A DNA stretch of 64,000 nucleotides from Fimbriimonadaceae bacterium (GTDB lineage Bacteria > Armatimonadota > Fimbriimonadia > Fimbriimonadales > Fimbriimonadaceae). Positions 50,273-59,607 of this stretch are shown piece by piece. The stretch is taken from assembly GCA_025934835.1 (NCBI GenBank), contig JAICWL010000001.1:1-64000 (forward strand), given 5' to 3'. The notes beneath the pieces were generated by a model that had not been told where the DNA came from, searched no databases, and worked only from the letters and a program-made list of their open reading frames with translations. The position numbers were made by a program, and so were the translations under genes. How positions within the stretch are numbered: the first letter of the stretch is position 1; the number at the start of each line of letters is the position of its first letter.

Positions 50273-52742
50273 GCATCTGACGTGGATTGCGGCTGCGGCG
50301 GGCCTCGCGCTCGCCTGCAACGCTTGGGCCGATGGAAAGCTGAGCAACGTTTCGGTTTCCGGCACGACTGGCGAACTCAAAGTCGCCATCGACGGATCAG
50401 GGCTAACGCAGCCCACCGTTATCAGCTTTTCAGGCGGACGCGACTACTATCTCGACTTCGACGCCTCGTTCACAGGCCCCAGAAAGCATCTGTGGGTCAA
50501 CCAGAACGGCGTCGAGTACATCGAGGCCTATGCGCTGGCCGGCAGCCCTGAAAAGGCTCGCCTGCGCGTGCATTCGACTACCAATATTCTGCCCGAGCTT
50601 GTCCAAGACGGCGGACAGTGGGTTGTGAAGCTCGGCAAGATCGATCCGGCGAAGTTCGTTGGACCGGCGACGGCGCCTGTGATCGATGCCGTGAAGTCAT
50701 CCGGACCGGCCGTTTCGACGAAGGCCGCTATCGCCCGGCGGATCACACTGAAATTCACGAACACCGAGGTGCCGCTCGTTTTGCGAGCGATCGCCATGCA
50801 GGCGGACGTGAACGTCATCATGTCGTTCGACGGAGCGCCGACGGTTAGCCTGAACGGAGCCGAAGCGAACGCCCCCAAGACCGATACCGGCGGCAAAGCG
50901 CCGAACATCACGATCGACCTTACGGACGTCAGCGTGGGAGAAGCGCTGGACTTCGTAGCGTCGGTGACCGGGCTGAGGTGGCAGGAGGTCGGCCAGACCT
51001 TCGTCGTTACTTCCGCGGCTCGATATCCCGAGATGATGCGCACGCTCGCCAACCGGGCGAACGATAAGAACGAAGTTCGTGTGGTGCCGATTCATAGCGG
51101 CCAAACGCAGGAGATCCACGACGCGCTACTGAAGTGGTTCGGACCCTCGACGCTCGAGGTCGTGGTTCCGGATAAGAACTCCGCCGCTCAGGCAGCAAAG
51201 CCTCAGGCAGACGCGAGCAACCCGCTGGACCCCAGCAAGGCCGGAGCGCAGCTTGCCTCGCTGAACACGTCGGTGGGAGGGGATTCGTACCTGTTCCTGA
51301 TCGGTGCGCCCAATTGGGTCGACGAAGGCGAGAAGCTGGCTGAAAGGCTGGACGAGGACATCGTTCGAAGCATGGTCCGTCCGGGAAGCGCGTCCAACGC
51401 GCCCGTAGCCTATGGCAAGGCCACTTACGAGTGCCACAACGCCAAGGCGGAAGACCTTCGCACATCGGTGGGCTCGACCTACCCGTCGGTTCAGATTTTG
51501 GCTTCGCCCAAATCCGGTACGCAGCAGACGCTCGTGATGAGCGGTCCGGTCGAACAGATCGACCAGGTGCTCGAAAACGTTCGCCAGCTCGATACCGGCC
51601 CCGGCGAAGTCAACTTCTACGTATACAACGTGGCGTTCGCCGATCCGCGCGGCCTGCGCGAGCAGCTCGTGGCCAGCGTGCCTGGTCTGCAGGTGAATAT
51701 CCCGCCGGCCTCGGCAGGTAATCCGAGCCTGTACAAGAAGGGCGATCTGCTGCAGGATTCGCGTCAAGGCGCGTTCAGCGATCCCAAGGACTCTTCCAAC
51801 CCGGCGACGGGTGCGGTGCCTGTCGCTTCGGGAAGCTCGGGAGGTTCGGTCGCATCGAACCTGCAGGGTCTCGGCGACACCTACAAGGGTCTGGAGCCGA
51901 CCGCCACACCGATGAAGCTACTGCTTCGGGGATCATCCGAACAGATCGACGAGGGCATTCGCCTTCTGAAGGTCATCGATACGGCGCCCAAGCAGGTGGC
52001 CCTCGAGCTCCGCGTGATGGAGCTCTCGAGGGAGGACGCCCTGAACGCAGGCATCGACTGGAGCTTGATGACTGGCGGAGCGGTTAGCTTTGTTCGCCTG
52101 AACAACTCGCAACCGACAGCCAACAACTCATTGACCGGCGCCATCACCGGCCGTGGTTTCCGAGGCGACGTCACAGCGACCCTGGACAGGCTCGCCACTC
52201 ACAACAACCTCATCGCGAGACCAAACCTGCTTGCGCTCGACGGCCGGGAATCCGAGCTGTTCGTGGGCGACGTGATCCGCTACATCAAAACCATCCAGCC
52301 GAGCCAAAACGGCACGACGGTGGAGACGGGCGAGGAACGGGTTGGCGTACGCCTATCGGTTCTGCCCCGAGTTAGCGACGGTGGCACCATCATCATGGAT
52401 CTGGAACCGGTGGTCAGCTTCCTGCGAGGCTTCACCCAGGTTCCTGGAGGTGGCCAGCTCCCGCAGACCAGCGAGCGCTCGGCTCAGAGCACCATCGCCA
52501 TTCAGAGCGGGGAGACCATCGCGATCGGCGGCCTGATCCAGGATCAGGATCGCAAGTCCGTTTCAGGCATCCCGTTCCTGATGGACCTTCCGATCTTCGG
52601 CCACCTCTTCAAGAGCACGTCGAACGACAAGGTGCGAACGGAGCTCGTGTTCTTCCTGACGGCCCGGGCCATCGATGGCCCGATCCATACGGGAGACACC
52701 GTTCTGCCGATGCAGAACGACATGAAAGTCGGCAAAGGCTAG
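50262..52742 (+). CDS. pilQ: Type IV pilus secretin PilQ
   Basis: GTG start; AMIN-like N-domain, ITIDLTDVSVGEALDFVASVTGLRWQ (STN), secretin core VALELRVMELSREDALNAGIDWS...SAQSTIAIQSGETIAIGGLIQDQDRKSVSGIPFLMDLPIFGHLFKSTSNDKVRTELVFFLTARAI. Confidence 0.95.
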   Translation: MGNKHLTWIAAAAGLALACNAWADGKLSNVSVSGTTGELKVAIDGSGLTQPTVISFSGGRDYYLDFDASFTGPRKHLWVNQNGVEYIEAYALAGSPEKARLRVHSTTNILPELVQDGGQWVVKLGKIDPAKFVGPATAPVIDAVKSSGPAVSTKAAIARRITLKFTNTEVPLVLRAIAMQADVNVIMSFDGAPTVSLNGAEANAPKTDTGGKAPNITIDLTDVSVGEALDFVASVTGLRWQEVGQTFVVTSAARYPEMMRTLANRANDKNEVRVVPIHSGQTQEIHDALLKWFGPSTLEVVVPDKNSAAQAAKPQADASNPLDPSKAGAQLASLNTSVGGDSYLFLIGAPNWVDEGEKLAERLDEDIVRSMVRPGSASNAPVAYGKATYECHNAKAEDLRTSVGSTYPSVQILASPKSGTQQTLVMSGPVEQIDQVLENVRQLDTGPGEVNFYVYNVAFADPRGLREQLVASVPGLQVNIPPASAGNPSLYKKGDLLQDSRQGAFSDPKDSSNPATGAVPVASGSSGGSVASNLQGLGDTYKGLEPTATPMKLLLRGSSEQIDEGIRLLKVIDTAPKQVALELRVMELSREDALNAGIDWSLMTGGAVSFVRLNNSQPTANNSLTGAITGRGFRGDVTATLDRLATHNNLIARPNLLALDGRESELFVGDVIRYIKTIQPSQNGTTVETGEERVGVRLSVLPRVSDGGTIIMDLEPVVSFLRGFTQVPGGGQLPQTSERSAQSTIAIQSGETIAIGGLIQDQDRKSVSGIPFLMDLPIFGHLFKSTSNDKVRTELVFFLTARAIDGPIHTGDTVLPMQNDMKVGKG

Positions 52743-52760
52743 GACCTGAGCTGAAGTTCC

Positions 52761-52790
52761 AGGGCCGCGACCGGTATCGGTCGCGGCCCT
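52761..52790 (+). terminator. Rho-independent terminator of the pil operon
   Basis: AGGGCCGCGACCG-GTAT-CGGTCGCGGCCCT then GTTTGTTTGTT. Confidence 0.92.
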
Positions 52791-52817
52791 GTTTGTTTGT
52801 TCGTGCGTCTCGCAAAC

Positions 52818-54026
52818 TCACGCCCCCGGTTTCAGATGCCTGAGGGCCTGCGCCAGGTTCGGGCTGGGTCTGCCGAGCGATTCCCTGCCGAGCATGCCGG
52901 TTGCCAATAGGTTGGTTTTGGCATCGTAGCTGCAGGGAACGACCACCTGTCCGAATGAGAGCACGATTGGATAGCGTGGTTCCTTGGGCGATGCCCGCTC
53001 TTTCACAAAGCTCACGGATGCAGCTGGCACCCAGTTCCACTTTCCGCTCGAGAGAATGCCGATTTTGCCGCTTGGCATGTCCCAATGAAGCGGGGCATGT
53101 CTTGGAGGGCTCTTGGGGCCGATAGTGCCGCCGCCCCCCATGGGCCAGTACTCGTTGAAGCGCAGCAGTCGGCCCGTCTTGGCGTCCACGAAGCCGTCGA
53201 ACTTTCTGGTCACCGGCGCGCCATCGACCATCGGGGGAACGTCGTAGCGCAGGAACCAAACAAGCGTTCCCCGTCCCTGCGATGCAGCGAGGACCTGCTC
53301 GCTTGTATAGAAGCTATCCTCGTCCTGCTGTTCATACTTAGTCGGGGCATACACGCAGAGCATTGGAGGGCTGAGTTCAGTGAGTCTGTAGGGGAACTTC
53401 TGGCCCGTGAAACGGTTGCGATGATGCCTGGCATCTGAAAACAGATAGCTCAGATACGTATTTCTCGCCTGATCTCCAGAGGTAGCAGGCAACAGATCCG
53501 AAGGCGGTGTCGGCGGCTTGCGGTAGGAGGCGAACAGCAACCTACCGTTCGCCGGGTCAATCTGAACGTAGGACGAGGGGTTTGTCATGAGCGGAACGCC
53601 TCTATAGGTGCCGATATAGTCCACCTGATAAGCGGCGTCATCGGTGGAGGCTCTCTCGTAGGAAAACACATGCAACGGAATAGGTATGTCCCCGAGCGCC
53701 GCATAGCTCGCAGCGAGTGACAGCAACCGATCCGTAGTTATGGGCTGATCCGGCCAGGGGATGGAGTTGTGTGAGGGCGATTGGAGAGAATAGACTTGCA
53801 CTTCTGCCTCCGAGCGTCTAACTAGGAATTCCGGTCCGTCAAAGCGCACCCAAATGCTCGGACTGTCGGGGGGGCCCGAGCGGTCGATTTCCACATCTGC
53901 CTGCGGATATTTCACTTGTGGATCTAGCAGCGCTAGCTTGCGAACAAACTCATTAGTTTTTGCAAGGACCTGGGAGTCCGTTGCTTGCGTCAGAAATATT
54001 GCTGAAGCGATTAGAGCGACTACCAT
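52818..54026 (-). CDS. Hypothetical exported protein
   Basis: MVVALIASAIFLTQATDSQVLA signal; YVQIDPANGRLLFASYRKPP and FDGFVDAKTGRLLRFNEY resemble PepSY/YcdB-type repeats (tentative). Confidence 0.65.
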   Translation of the reverse strand: MVVALIASAIFLTQATDSQVLAKTNEFVRKLALLDPQVKYPQADVEIDRSGPPDSPSIWVRFDGPEFLVRRSEAEVQVYSLQSPSHNSIPWPDQPITTDRLLSLAASYAALGDIPIPLHVFSYERASTDDAAYQVDYIGTYRGVPLMTNPSSYVQIDPANGRLLFASYRKPPTPPSDLLPATSGDQARNTYLSYLFSDARHHRNRFTGQKFPYRLTELSPPMLCVYAPTKYEQQDEDSFYTSEQVLAASQGRGTLVWFLRYDVPPMVDGAPVTRKFDGFVDAKTGRLLRFNEYWPMGGGGTIGPKSPPRHAPLHWDMPSGKIGILSSGKWNWVPAASVSFVKERASPKEPRYPIVLSFGQVVVPCSYDAKTNLLATGMLGRESLGRPSPNLAQALRHLKPGA

Positions 54027-54028
54027 CT

Positions 54029-54439
54029 TTAGTTCCCGATCAGGTACCAAACGGTTACCGGAGAGGCGTCGTTGCCGGTGTAGACGTGCATGAGGCGCGC
54101 CTCTGCGTCTCCCCTAGACTGCATGGGTAAGTTGGTTGAACCACCCTGCCCTGAAGCTGGGTGGTTCGCATTCGCGAAGGCTAATGCCGCATGGACCGTG
54201 GCGCCGCTGACAAGATCATCATATACGGCCTTCATATGCGTGCTAAGTCTCTCACCAGTCGTATGGTTCACAGACCACACGATCTTGTCAAAGCCCGCGT
54301 AGCAGCGGTCCATGATCTTATTCATCATATCGAACGTCTGGGCAAATGCGATGTTGCTGTTTTGATTGGCCTCCGTGGAGCACCCGTGAACGATAACGAT
54401 GTTCGGCCCCGGCGGACGCGAATGCACGCCGCCCGCCAT
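54029..54439 (-). CDS. Hypothetical protein, tightly coupled upstream of 52818-54026
   Basis: ORF composition looks coding (NIVIVHGCSTEANQNSNIAFAQTFDMMNKIMDRCYAGFDKIVWSVNHTTGERLSTHMKAVYDDL); stop lies 3 nt before downstream ATG. Confidence 0.55.
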   Translation of the reverse strand: MAGGVHSRPPGPNIVIVHGCSTEANQNSNIAFAQTFDMMNKIMDRCYAGFDKIVWSVNHTTGERLSTHMKAVYDDLVSGATVHAALAFANANHPASGQGGSTNLPMQSRGDAEARLMHVYTGNDASPVTVWYLIGN

Positions 54440-54539
54440 GCTGCTACCGCGCTTGGCCCTCCAGCATCGCAGCGCAAGCGATCAGGAACAGCTCCGGCAC
54501 GGGGTTCTGGGCGAGCAATGAAGCGCGCTCGGTACGTCC

Positions 54540-55487
54540 TCAGGATGAAGCCAACGCGAGCTGAATGAGGTCTCTCGACGGCCTGAACGTCATGGTCTCA
54601 TGCACGCTCTCCAACACCGAAACGGGTACGTCGGGTCGGTCTCTCAAAAGCTCGCCTATCACCGATTCCACGAGCGATTCAGGCGTAGACGCTCCGGATG
54701 AAATGCCGACGCTTCGGAAATCGGACTTCCACTCGCGCTGAATCTCCTCAGGCGACATCAACTGGCGGGCTGTAACGCCCGATGATGCCGCAACCTCGCG
54801 CAGACGGTTGGAGTTTGAAGAGGTTCTCGAACCTACTATCAGCACGAGGTCGCACTGCCTAGAGAGCTCGCGAACCGCAGCCTGGCGATTCGTGGTCGCG
54901 TAGCAGATATCTTCCTTCTTCGGCCGCTCGATGTGCGGGAACCGACGGTCCAACACGCGCATCGTCTCGTTCACTTCGTCTACGCTCAGCGTGGTCTGCG
55001 TAAGGACGGCGAGCTTGTCGTGCGCCGGAAGCTCCAGTCGCTCGGCATCGTCGGGCGTCTCGACGAGCACAATGCGTCCCGGCGCCTCGCCCATCGTGCC
55101 CTCGGCCTCGACATGGCCTTCGTGCCCCACGTAAATCAGGAAATACCCCTTGGACGCGTAATGTCGGGCCTCGTTGTGCACCTTGGTTACGAGCGGACAC
55201 GTCGCGTCGATGACGGTAAGCCGCCGCGCTTCGGCTTCGGCACGCACTTCGGGCGACACGCCGTGCGCGGAGAACACGACGGCCGAATCCGGTGGTATTT
55301 CGTCGATCGCCTCGACGAAGATGACTCCGCGCGCCTCGAAGCTCTTGACGACCCACTCGTTGTGCACGATGGCGTGACGGACGTAGAGCGGCGCCCCATG
55401 AATCTTAAGCGCGAGGTCGACGACCTCGATGGCGTAGGCAACCCCAGCGCAGAACCCGCGCGGCGCAGCCAGGATGATTCGCTCCAC
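54540..55487 (-). CDS. ispH: 4-hydroxy-3-methylbut-2-enyl diphosphate reductase
   Basis: RIILAAPRGFCAGVAYAIEVVDLAL, VYVRHAIVHNEWVV-type motif, VIDATCPLVTKVHNEARHY, GHEGHVEAEGTMGEAPGRIVLVE; GTG start. Confidence 0.95.
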   Translation of the reverse strand: MERIILAAPRGFCAGVAYAIEVVDLALKIHGAPLYVRHAIVHNEWVVKSFEARGVIFVEAIDEIPPDSAVVFSAHGVSPEVRAEAEARRLTVIDATCPLVTKVHNEARHYASKGYFLIYVGHEGHVEAEGTMGEAPGRIVLVETPDDAERLELPAHDKLAVLTQTTLSVDEVNETMRVLDRRFPHIERPKKEDICYATTNRQAAVRELSRQCDLVLIVGSRTSSNSNRLREVAASSGVTARQLMSPEEIQREWKSDFRSVGISSGASTPESLVESVIGELLRDRPDVPVSVLESVHETMTFRPSRDLIQLALASS

Positions 55488-55712
55488 AGAATATTCTACC
55501 GAGTTGAAGCAGTGGCGAGGGGGCAGGGCTGAGCGATGAGCCGAAGAACCGGCGCCCAACACCAGGGCGGCGTCACCCGGACTGTTTGTGTCATACTTTC
55601 CGAACACTCTCGAGACAGCAGGCGGCTCGCAGCCTTAATCGACCCAACGGTCGGCCAGCCGAGGAGGCGGACATAACGGTTTTCATCGCGCCGGGCGAAC
55701 CCCGCGCGAAAC

Positions 55713-55754
55713 AAGGCCCCGCTTGCTTCGGCAGTAGCGGGGCCTTCGGTTTTT
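55713..55754 (+). terminator. Terminator/attenuator hairpin immediately upstream of rplJ
   Basis: AAGGCCCCGCT-TGCTTCGGCAGT-AGCGGGGCCTT-CGG-TTTTT. Confidence 0.85.
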
Positions 55755-55770
55755 AGAGTCCTAGGTGCCT

Positions 55771-56454
55771 ATGCCTACAGCAGAAAAAGCACAGAACATC
55801 GAGCAGGCCAAGGAGTGGTACTCCAAGGCGAGCGGAGTCATTTTCGCGGACTATCGCGGTCTGCAGGTGAAGGAGATGCAGGCTCTTCGCAACGACCTTC
55901 GCAAGAAGGGCGGCGAGATTCACGTCATCAAGAACACCCTCTTCCGCCTTGCGGCGGGAGCCGACACCGAGAAGCTGCCCGAAGAGCTTCACAACGGTAC
56001 GACCGCCTTCGCATTCGTGTACGAAAATGAGTCCGACGTCGCCAAAGCGCTTCTGGACTACGCTCGAACCAACAAGAAGCTCATCGTCAAGGGAGGCTTC
56101 TTCGCAGGACGCGCGCTCACCGGCAAAGAGGTCGAACAGCTCGGCCAACTCCCGCCGCGCGACGTCCTGATCTCCCAGGTGATCGGAGCCATCGCCGCGC
56201 CGCTAACTAGCCTTGTGGGCGTGATCGAAGCTCTCTACGCGGATCCGATCCGCGTGATCGCCGCCGTCCAGGATAAGGTCGAGAAGGAATCCGGCGCACC
56301 CGCGTCCAAGCCGACAGCCGACGCTGCGCCAACGCCTTCGGCCGAGGCTTCGCGGGTGGCAGAGGCTGAGCCCGAGCAGCCGGAGCAGCCCGCTGAAACA
56401 CCAGCCGAAGCCCCCGAGACCACCCCTTCCGAAACCGAAGAAAATCAAGCTTAG
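55771..56454 (+). CDS. rplJ: 50S ribosomal protein L10
   Basis: MPTAEKAQNIEQAKEWYSKASGVIFADYRGLQVKEMQALRNDLRKKGGEIHVIKNTLFRLA. Confidence 0.95.
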   Translation: MPTAEKAQNIEQAKEWYSKASGVIFADYRGLQVKEMQALRNDLRKKGGEIHVIKNTLFRLAAGADTEKLPEELHNGTTAFAFVYENESDVAKALLDYARTNKKLIVKGGFFAGRALTGKEVEQLGQLPPRDVLISQVIGAIAAPLTSLVGVIEALYADPIRVIAAVQDKVEKESGAPASKPTADAAPTPSAEASRVAEAEPEQPEQPAETPAEAPETTPSETEENQA

Positions 56455-56475
56455 CCACGCAACCAAGAGGAAAAA

Positions 56476-56874
56476 ATGCCCACCGCAGTAGACACAATCG
56501 TCGATCAGATCAGCAACATGACAGCCCTCGAGCTCTCCGAGCTCAAGAAGGCGCTCGAAGACAAGTTCGGCGTCACCGCCGCAGCGCCGATGGCAGGCTT
56601 CAACCCGGCCATGTTCGCCGGAATGGGCGGTGGTGGAGCAGCCGCGCCCGAGCAGGAGGAGAAAACCGAGTTCGATGCGGTCCTCACCGCGATCGGAGAT
56701 GCGAAGCTCAACGTCATCAAGGTCGTCCGAGAGATCACCGGCCTCGGCCTGAAGGAAGCCAAGGACCTCGTCGACGGCGCGCCGCAGCCGATCAAGCAGG
56801 GCGTCAGCCGAGACGAAGCCGAGAAGATCCAGGCGCAGGTCAAAGAAGCCGGCGGCACCGTCGAGATCAAGTAG
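56476..56874 (+). CDS. rplL: 50S ribosomal protein L7/L12
   Basis: [71 protein letters not shown]. Confidence 0.97.
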   Translation: MPTAVDTIVDQISNMTALELSELKKALEDKFGVTAAAPMAGFNPAMFAGMGGGGAAAPEQEEKTEFDAVLTAIGDAKLNVIKVVREITGLGLKEAKDLVDGAPQPIKQGVSRDEAEKIQAQVKEAGGTVEIK

Positions 56875-56945
56875 CGGTCAAGCGCATTCGGGTACTAGGG
56901 TCGGACTCGCCAATTTTCCAGGGCGGCAGTCCGGCCCGCCACCCA

Positions 56946-57824
56946 TTACTCCTGCTGCCCGCTCTTCGGGTGCGCCCGGGCCACAGCGAGCTTTAGACGC
57001 TCGATGCTCACATGGGTGTAAATCTGCGTGGTCGCGAGGCTCTCGTGGCCAAGAAGCTGCTGGACCGATTTCAGGTCCGCGCCACCATCCAATAGGTGTG
57101 TCGCAAATGAGTGCCGCAGGGTGTGCGGAGAAACCGTCGGAGACAACCCCGCGCGCAGCGCCCAACGCTTCACCACGTTTTGAACCGTGCGCGTCGTCAG
57201 ACGTGTCCCCCCCGGGCCCGTAAACAGCGCCTCCGTGCCGTTCGGAGGCACGCGCTCGCCATCGATATAGTCCCGAAGTGCCGCAGAGCAGGTTTCCCCG
57301 AAAAGAGCAACCCGCTGCTTGTTCCCTTTGCCAGTCACAACCAACGCCCGGTTGCGAAAGTCGACCTGGGATAGATCGACGCCCGTCAGCTCCGATACTC
57401 GCAGCCCGGCAGAGTACATGAGCTCTAAGAGTGCCCGATCGCGCATCGGCGTCTTGGATTCGGCGTCCTGATCCAGAAGCTCGCTTGCCTGAGCGCGGCT
57501 CAGCGCCTTAGGGAGTCTCTTGCGCTTCATCGGCGCTTCGAGCACTTCGGTTGGATCGTGATCTAGGCGTCCGCTCGCCCGCAGATATCTCACAAAAGCC
57601 CGGATCGAGGAAAGCTTTCGCGCTCGGGTGATCGGGGTTGGAGCGTGCTTGCGTAAATACAGCCTGAGCTTGCCTGGCTCTAAATCGAACTCACCGTCCA
57701 GAAACGCCGCAAGCTGCGACAGGTCCGAACCGTACGACCTCACGGTGTTAGCGGAGCGGCGCGCTGCCAAATTGTCCAGAAAAGCCTGGATCTGCGCGTC
57801 GAGCGATGAATCTTTGGGGCTCAT
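56946..57824 (-). CDS. xerC: Tyrosine recombinase XerC/XerD
   Basis: LLELMYSAGLRVSELTGVDLSQVDF, SPHTLRHSFATHLLDGGADLKSVQQLLGHESLATTQIYTHVS. Confidence 0.93.
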   Translation of the reverse strand: MSPKDSSLDAQIQAFLDNLAARRSANTVRSYGSDLSQLAAFLDGEFDLEPGKLRLYLRKHAPTPITRARKLSSIRAFVRYLRASGRLDHDPTEVLEAPMKRKRLPKALSRAQASELLDQDAESKTPMRDRALLELMYSAGLRVSELTGVDLSQVDFRNRALVVTGKGNKQRVALFGETCSAALRDYIDGERVPPNGTEALFTGPGGTRLTTRTVQNVVKRWALRAGLSPTVSPHTLRHSFATHLLDGGADLKSVQQLLGHESLATTQIYTHVSIERLKLAVARAHPKSGQQE

Positions 57825-57831
57825 CGAAGCC

Positions 57832-59085
57832 TCACAGCTTGCGGAGGATTAAAGCGACGTTGTGACCGCCGAAGCCAAACGAGTTTGATAGCGCATACTC
57901 GACTTCCGCTGACCGCGCCACGTTCGGAATATAGTCCAGATCGCACTCCGGGTCCGGCACTTCGTAGTTAATGGTCGGCGGCAGCTTTTTGTCCCGCATG
58001 GCTAACAGACAGATAAGCGCCTCGATCGCGCCGGCTGCCCCAAGCGTGTGCCCGATCATCGACTTGGTCGAAGAGATGGGCAGCTTGCGAGCATACTCGC
58101 CGAACACTTTCTTGATCGCGGCGGTTTCCAGCTTGTCGTTGTAATAGGTCGAGGTGCCGTGCGCGTTCACATACCCGATTCGATCCGGAGTAAGGCCCGC
58201 GTTGCGCAGCGCCATCCGCATCGCCCTTATCGCTCCGCTGCCTTCCGGGTGAGGCTGAGTAATGTGATACGCGTCTCCGCTCATACCGTATCCCACGATC
58301 TCGCCGTATATCCTGGCGCCTCGCGCCATGGCATGGTCGTAGTCTTCCAGCACCAGCACACCGGAGCCTTCGGCAATCAGGAAGCCGTCGCGCTCGAGGT
58401 CGAACGGTCGCGATGCATGCTTCGGATCGTCGTTGCGCGTCGTCATTGCGCGAGCAGCGCAGAATGCGGCAAGCCCGATCTCATTGATGGGGGCCTCGGT
58501 GCCGCCGGCCAGCATCGCCACGGCGTCGCCGCGCTTCACGATGTGGTACGCGTCGCCGACTGCGTTCGCGCCCGTCGAGCAGGCCGTCACTACGCAATTG
58601 TTGGGACCGCGAAGCTGGTGCACAATCGAGACCATGCCGCTCGCCATGTCGGGGATCATGTACGGCACCCAGAATGGCGAAACCTTGCTCGGCCCGCTCT
58701 CGATTTGCCGACGGTGCTGCTCTCCCATGAAGGTAAGCCCGCCGATGCCGGAGCCGATCAGTACTCCGAATTCGTCGCGCAAAGCGTCGTCGAGCACGAT
58801 GCCCGAATCGGTGAGAGCCATCGTGGCCGCAGCCACTGCAAAAGCGATGAAGCGATCGATCCGCCTGGCTTCTTTCTTGTCCAGCCAATCTTCGGCGTTA
58901 AAATCTCGGACCTCGGCGGCTATTTGGGTGGCGTAACCCGTCGGGTCGATATGCGAAACGCGATCGGCCGCATTGCCGCCTGCGAGCATTCGGGGCCAAA
59001 ACGTGTCGACGCCCGTGCCGAGGGGCGTGACGGCGCCGAGCCCCGTCACCACGACCCGCCCGGAAGGAGCGGGCCTATCGATCAT
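57832..59085 (-). CDS. fabF: 3-oxoacyl-[acyl-carrier-protein] synthase II
   Basis: [79 protein letters not shown]. Confidence 0.97.
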   Translation of the reverse strand: MIDRPAPSGRVVVTGLGAVTPLGTGVDTFWPRMLAGGNAADRVSHIDPTGYATQIAAEVRDFNAEDWLDKKEARRIDRFIAFAVAAATMALTDSGIVLDDALRDEFGVLIGSGIGGLTFMGEQHRRQIESGPSKVSPFWVPYMIPDMASGMVSIVHQLRGPNNCVVTACSTGANAVGDAYHIVKRGDAVAMLAGGTEAPINEIGLAAFCAARAMTTRNDDPKHASRPFDLERDGFLIAEGSGVLVLEDYDHAMARGARIYGEIVGYGMSGDAYHITQPHPEGSGAIRAMRMALRNAGLTPDRIGYVNAHGTSTYYNDKLETAAIKKVFGEYARKLPISSTKSMIGHTLGAAGAIEALICLLAMRDKKLPPTINYEVPDPECDLDYIPNVARSAEVEYALSNSFGFGGHNVALILRKL

Positions 59086-59333
59086 CCCGACTTCTTCGAG
59101 ATGTAATTGACCGCATCCCCTACGGTCTTGATCTCCCCGACCTCTTCATCGGGGATTTCGATCCCGAATTCATCCTCCAACGCCATAACGAGCTCGACCA
59201 CGTCCAATGAATCGGCGCCGAGGTCCTCGGTGAACGAGGCGGACTCGACCACCTCCTCTTCCTTGACGCCTAGCTCCTCGACCGTGACCTTCTTCACCCG
59301 GTTCAAGATGTCCTGCTGCGACATGCTAGGCAA
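59082..59333 (-). CDS. acpP: Acyl carrier protein
   Basis: [50 protein letters not shown] with DSL phosphopantetheine site. Confidence 0.97.
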   Translation of the reverse strand: MPSMSQQDILNRVKKVTVEELGVKEEEVVESASFTEDLGADSLDVVELVMALEDEFGIEIPDEEVGEIKTVGDAVNYISKKSG

Positions 59334-59607
59334 GATACCCGGACAGAGCGGTTTGCGGCACTGCTGTTGGGCCCGCTTTCGGGCGCGTCAAATCTCCTCG
59401 TTCGACCACCCGCTTCCCCAGCAGGATTTCAAGTTGCCGAACGCTCGAGCATTCGCTTCAGGGACACTCCAAATCCCCTGCTTCATCTCATCTTCGGTCA
59501 ACGCGACACGCCCTGCCGCGGCGAAGCCTTCGCTCCTGGCAACCCAAGCATCGCGCTTCTTTCCGGCGCGCCCGTATCCGCCACGCGGGGTTTGTATCAA
59601 GAGGCGG

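Noticed and set aside
56946-57824. Integrase of a mobile element
   Set aside because: Sequence looks like a housekeeping XerC/D; no tRNA attachment site, direct repeats or phage genes nearby.
58048-59106. 352-aa plus-strand ORF
   Set aside because: Antisense to fabF.
59388-59600. 70-aa minus ORF (MIQTPRGGYGRAGKKRDAWVARSEGF...) between acpP and the BNR gene
   Set aside because: Could be a small protein but there is an equally long overlapping plus-strand ORF and no recognisable family; not enough support.
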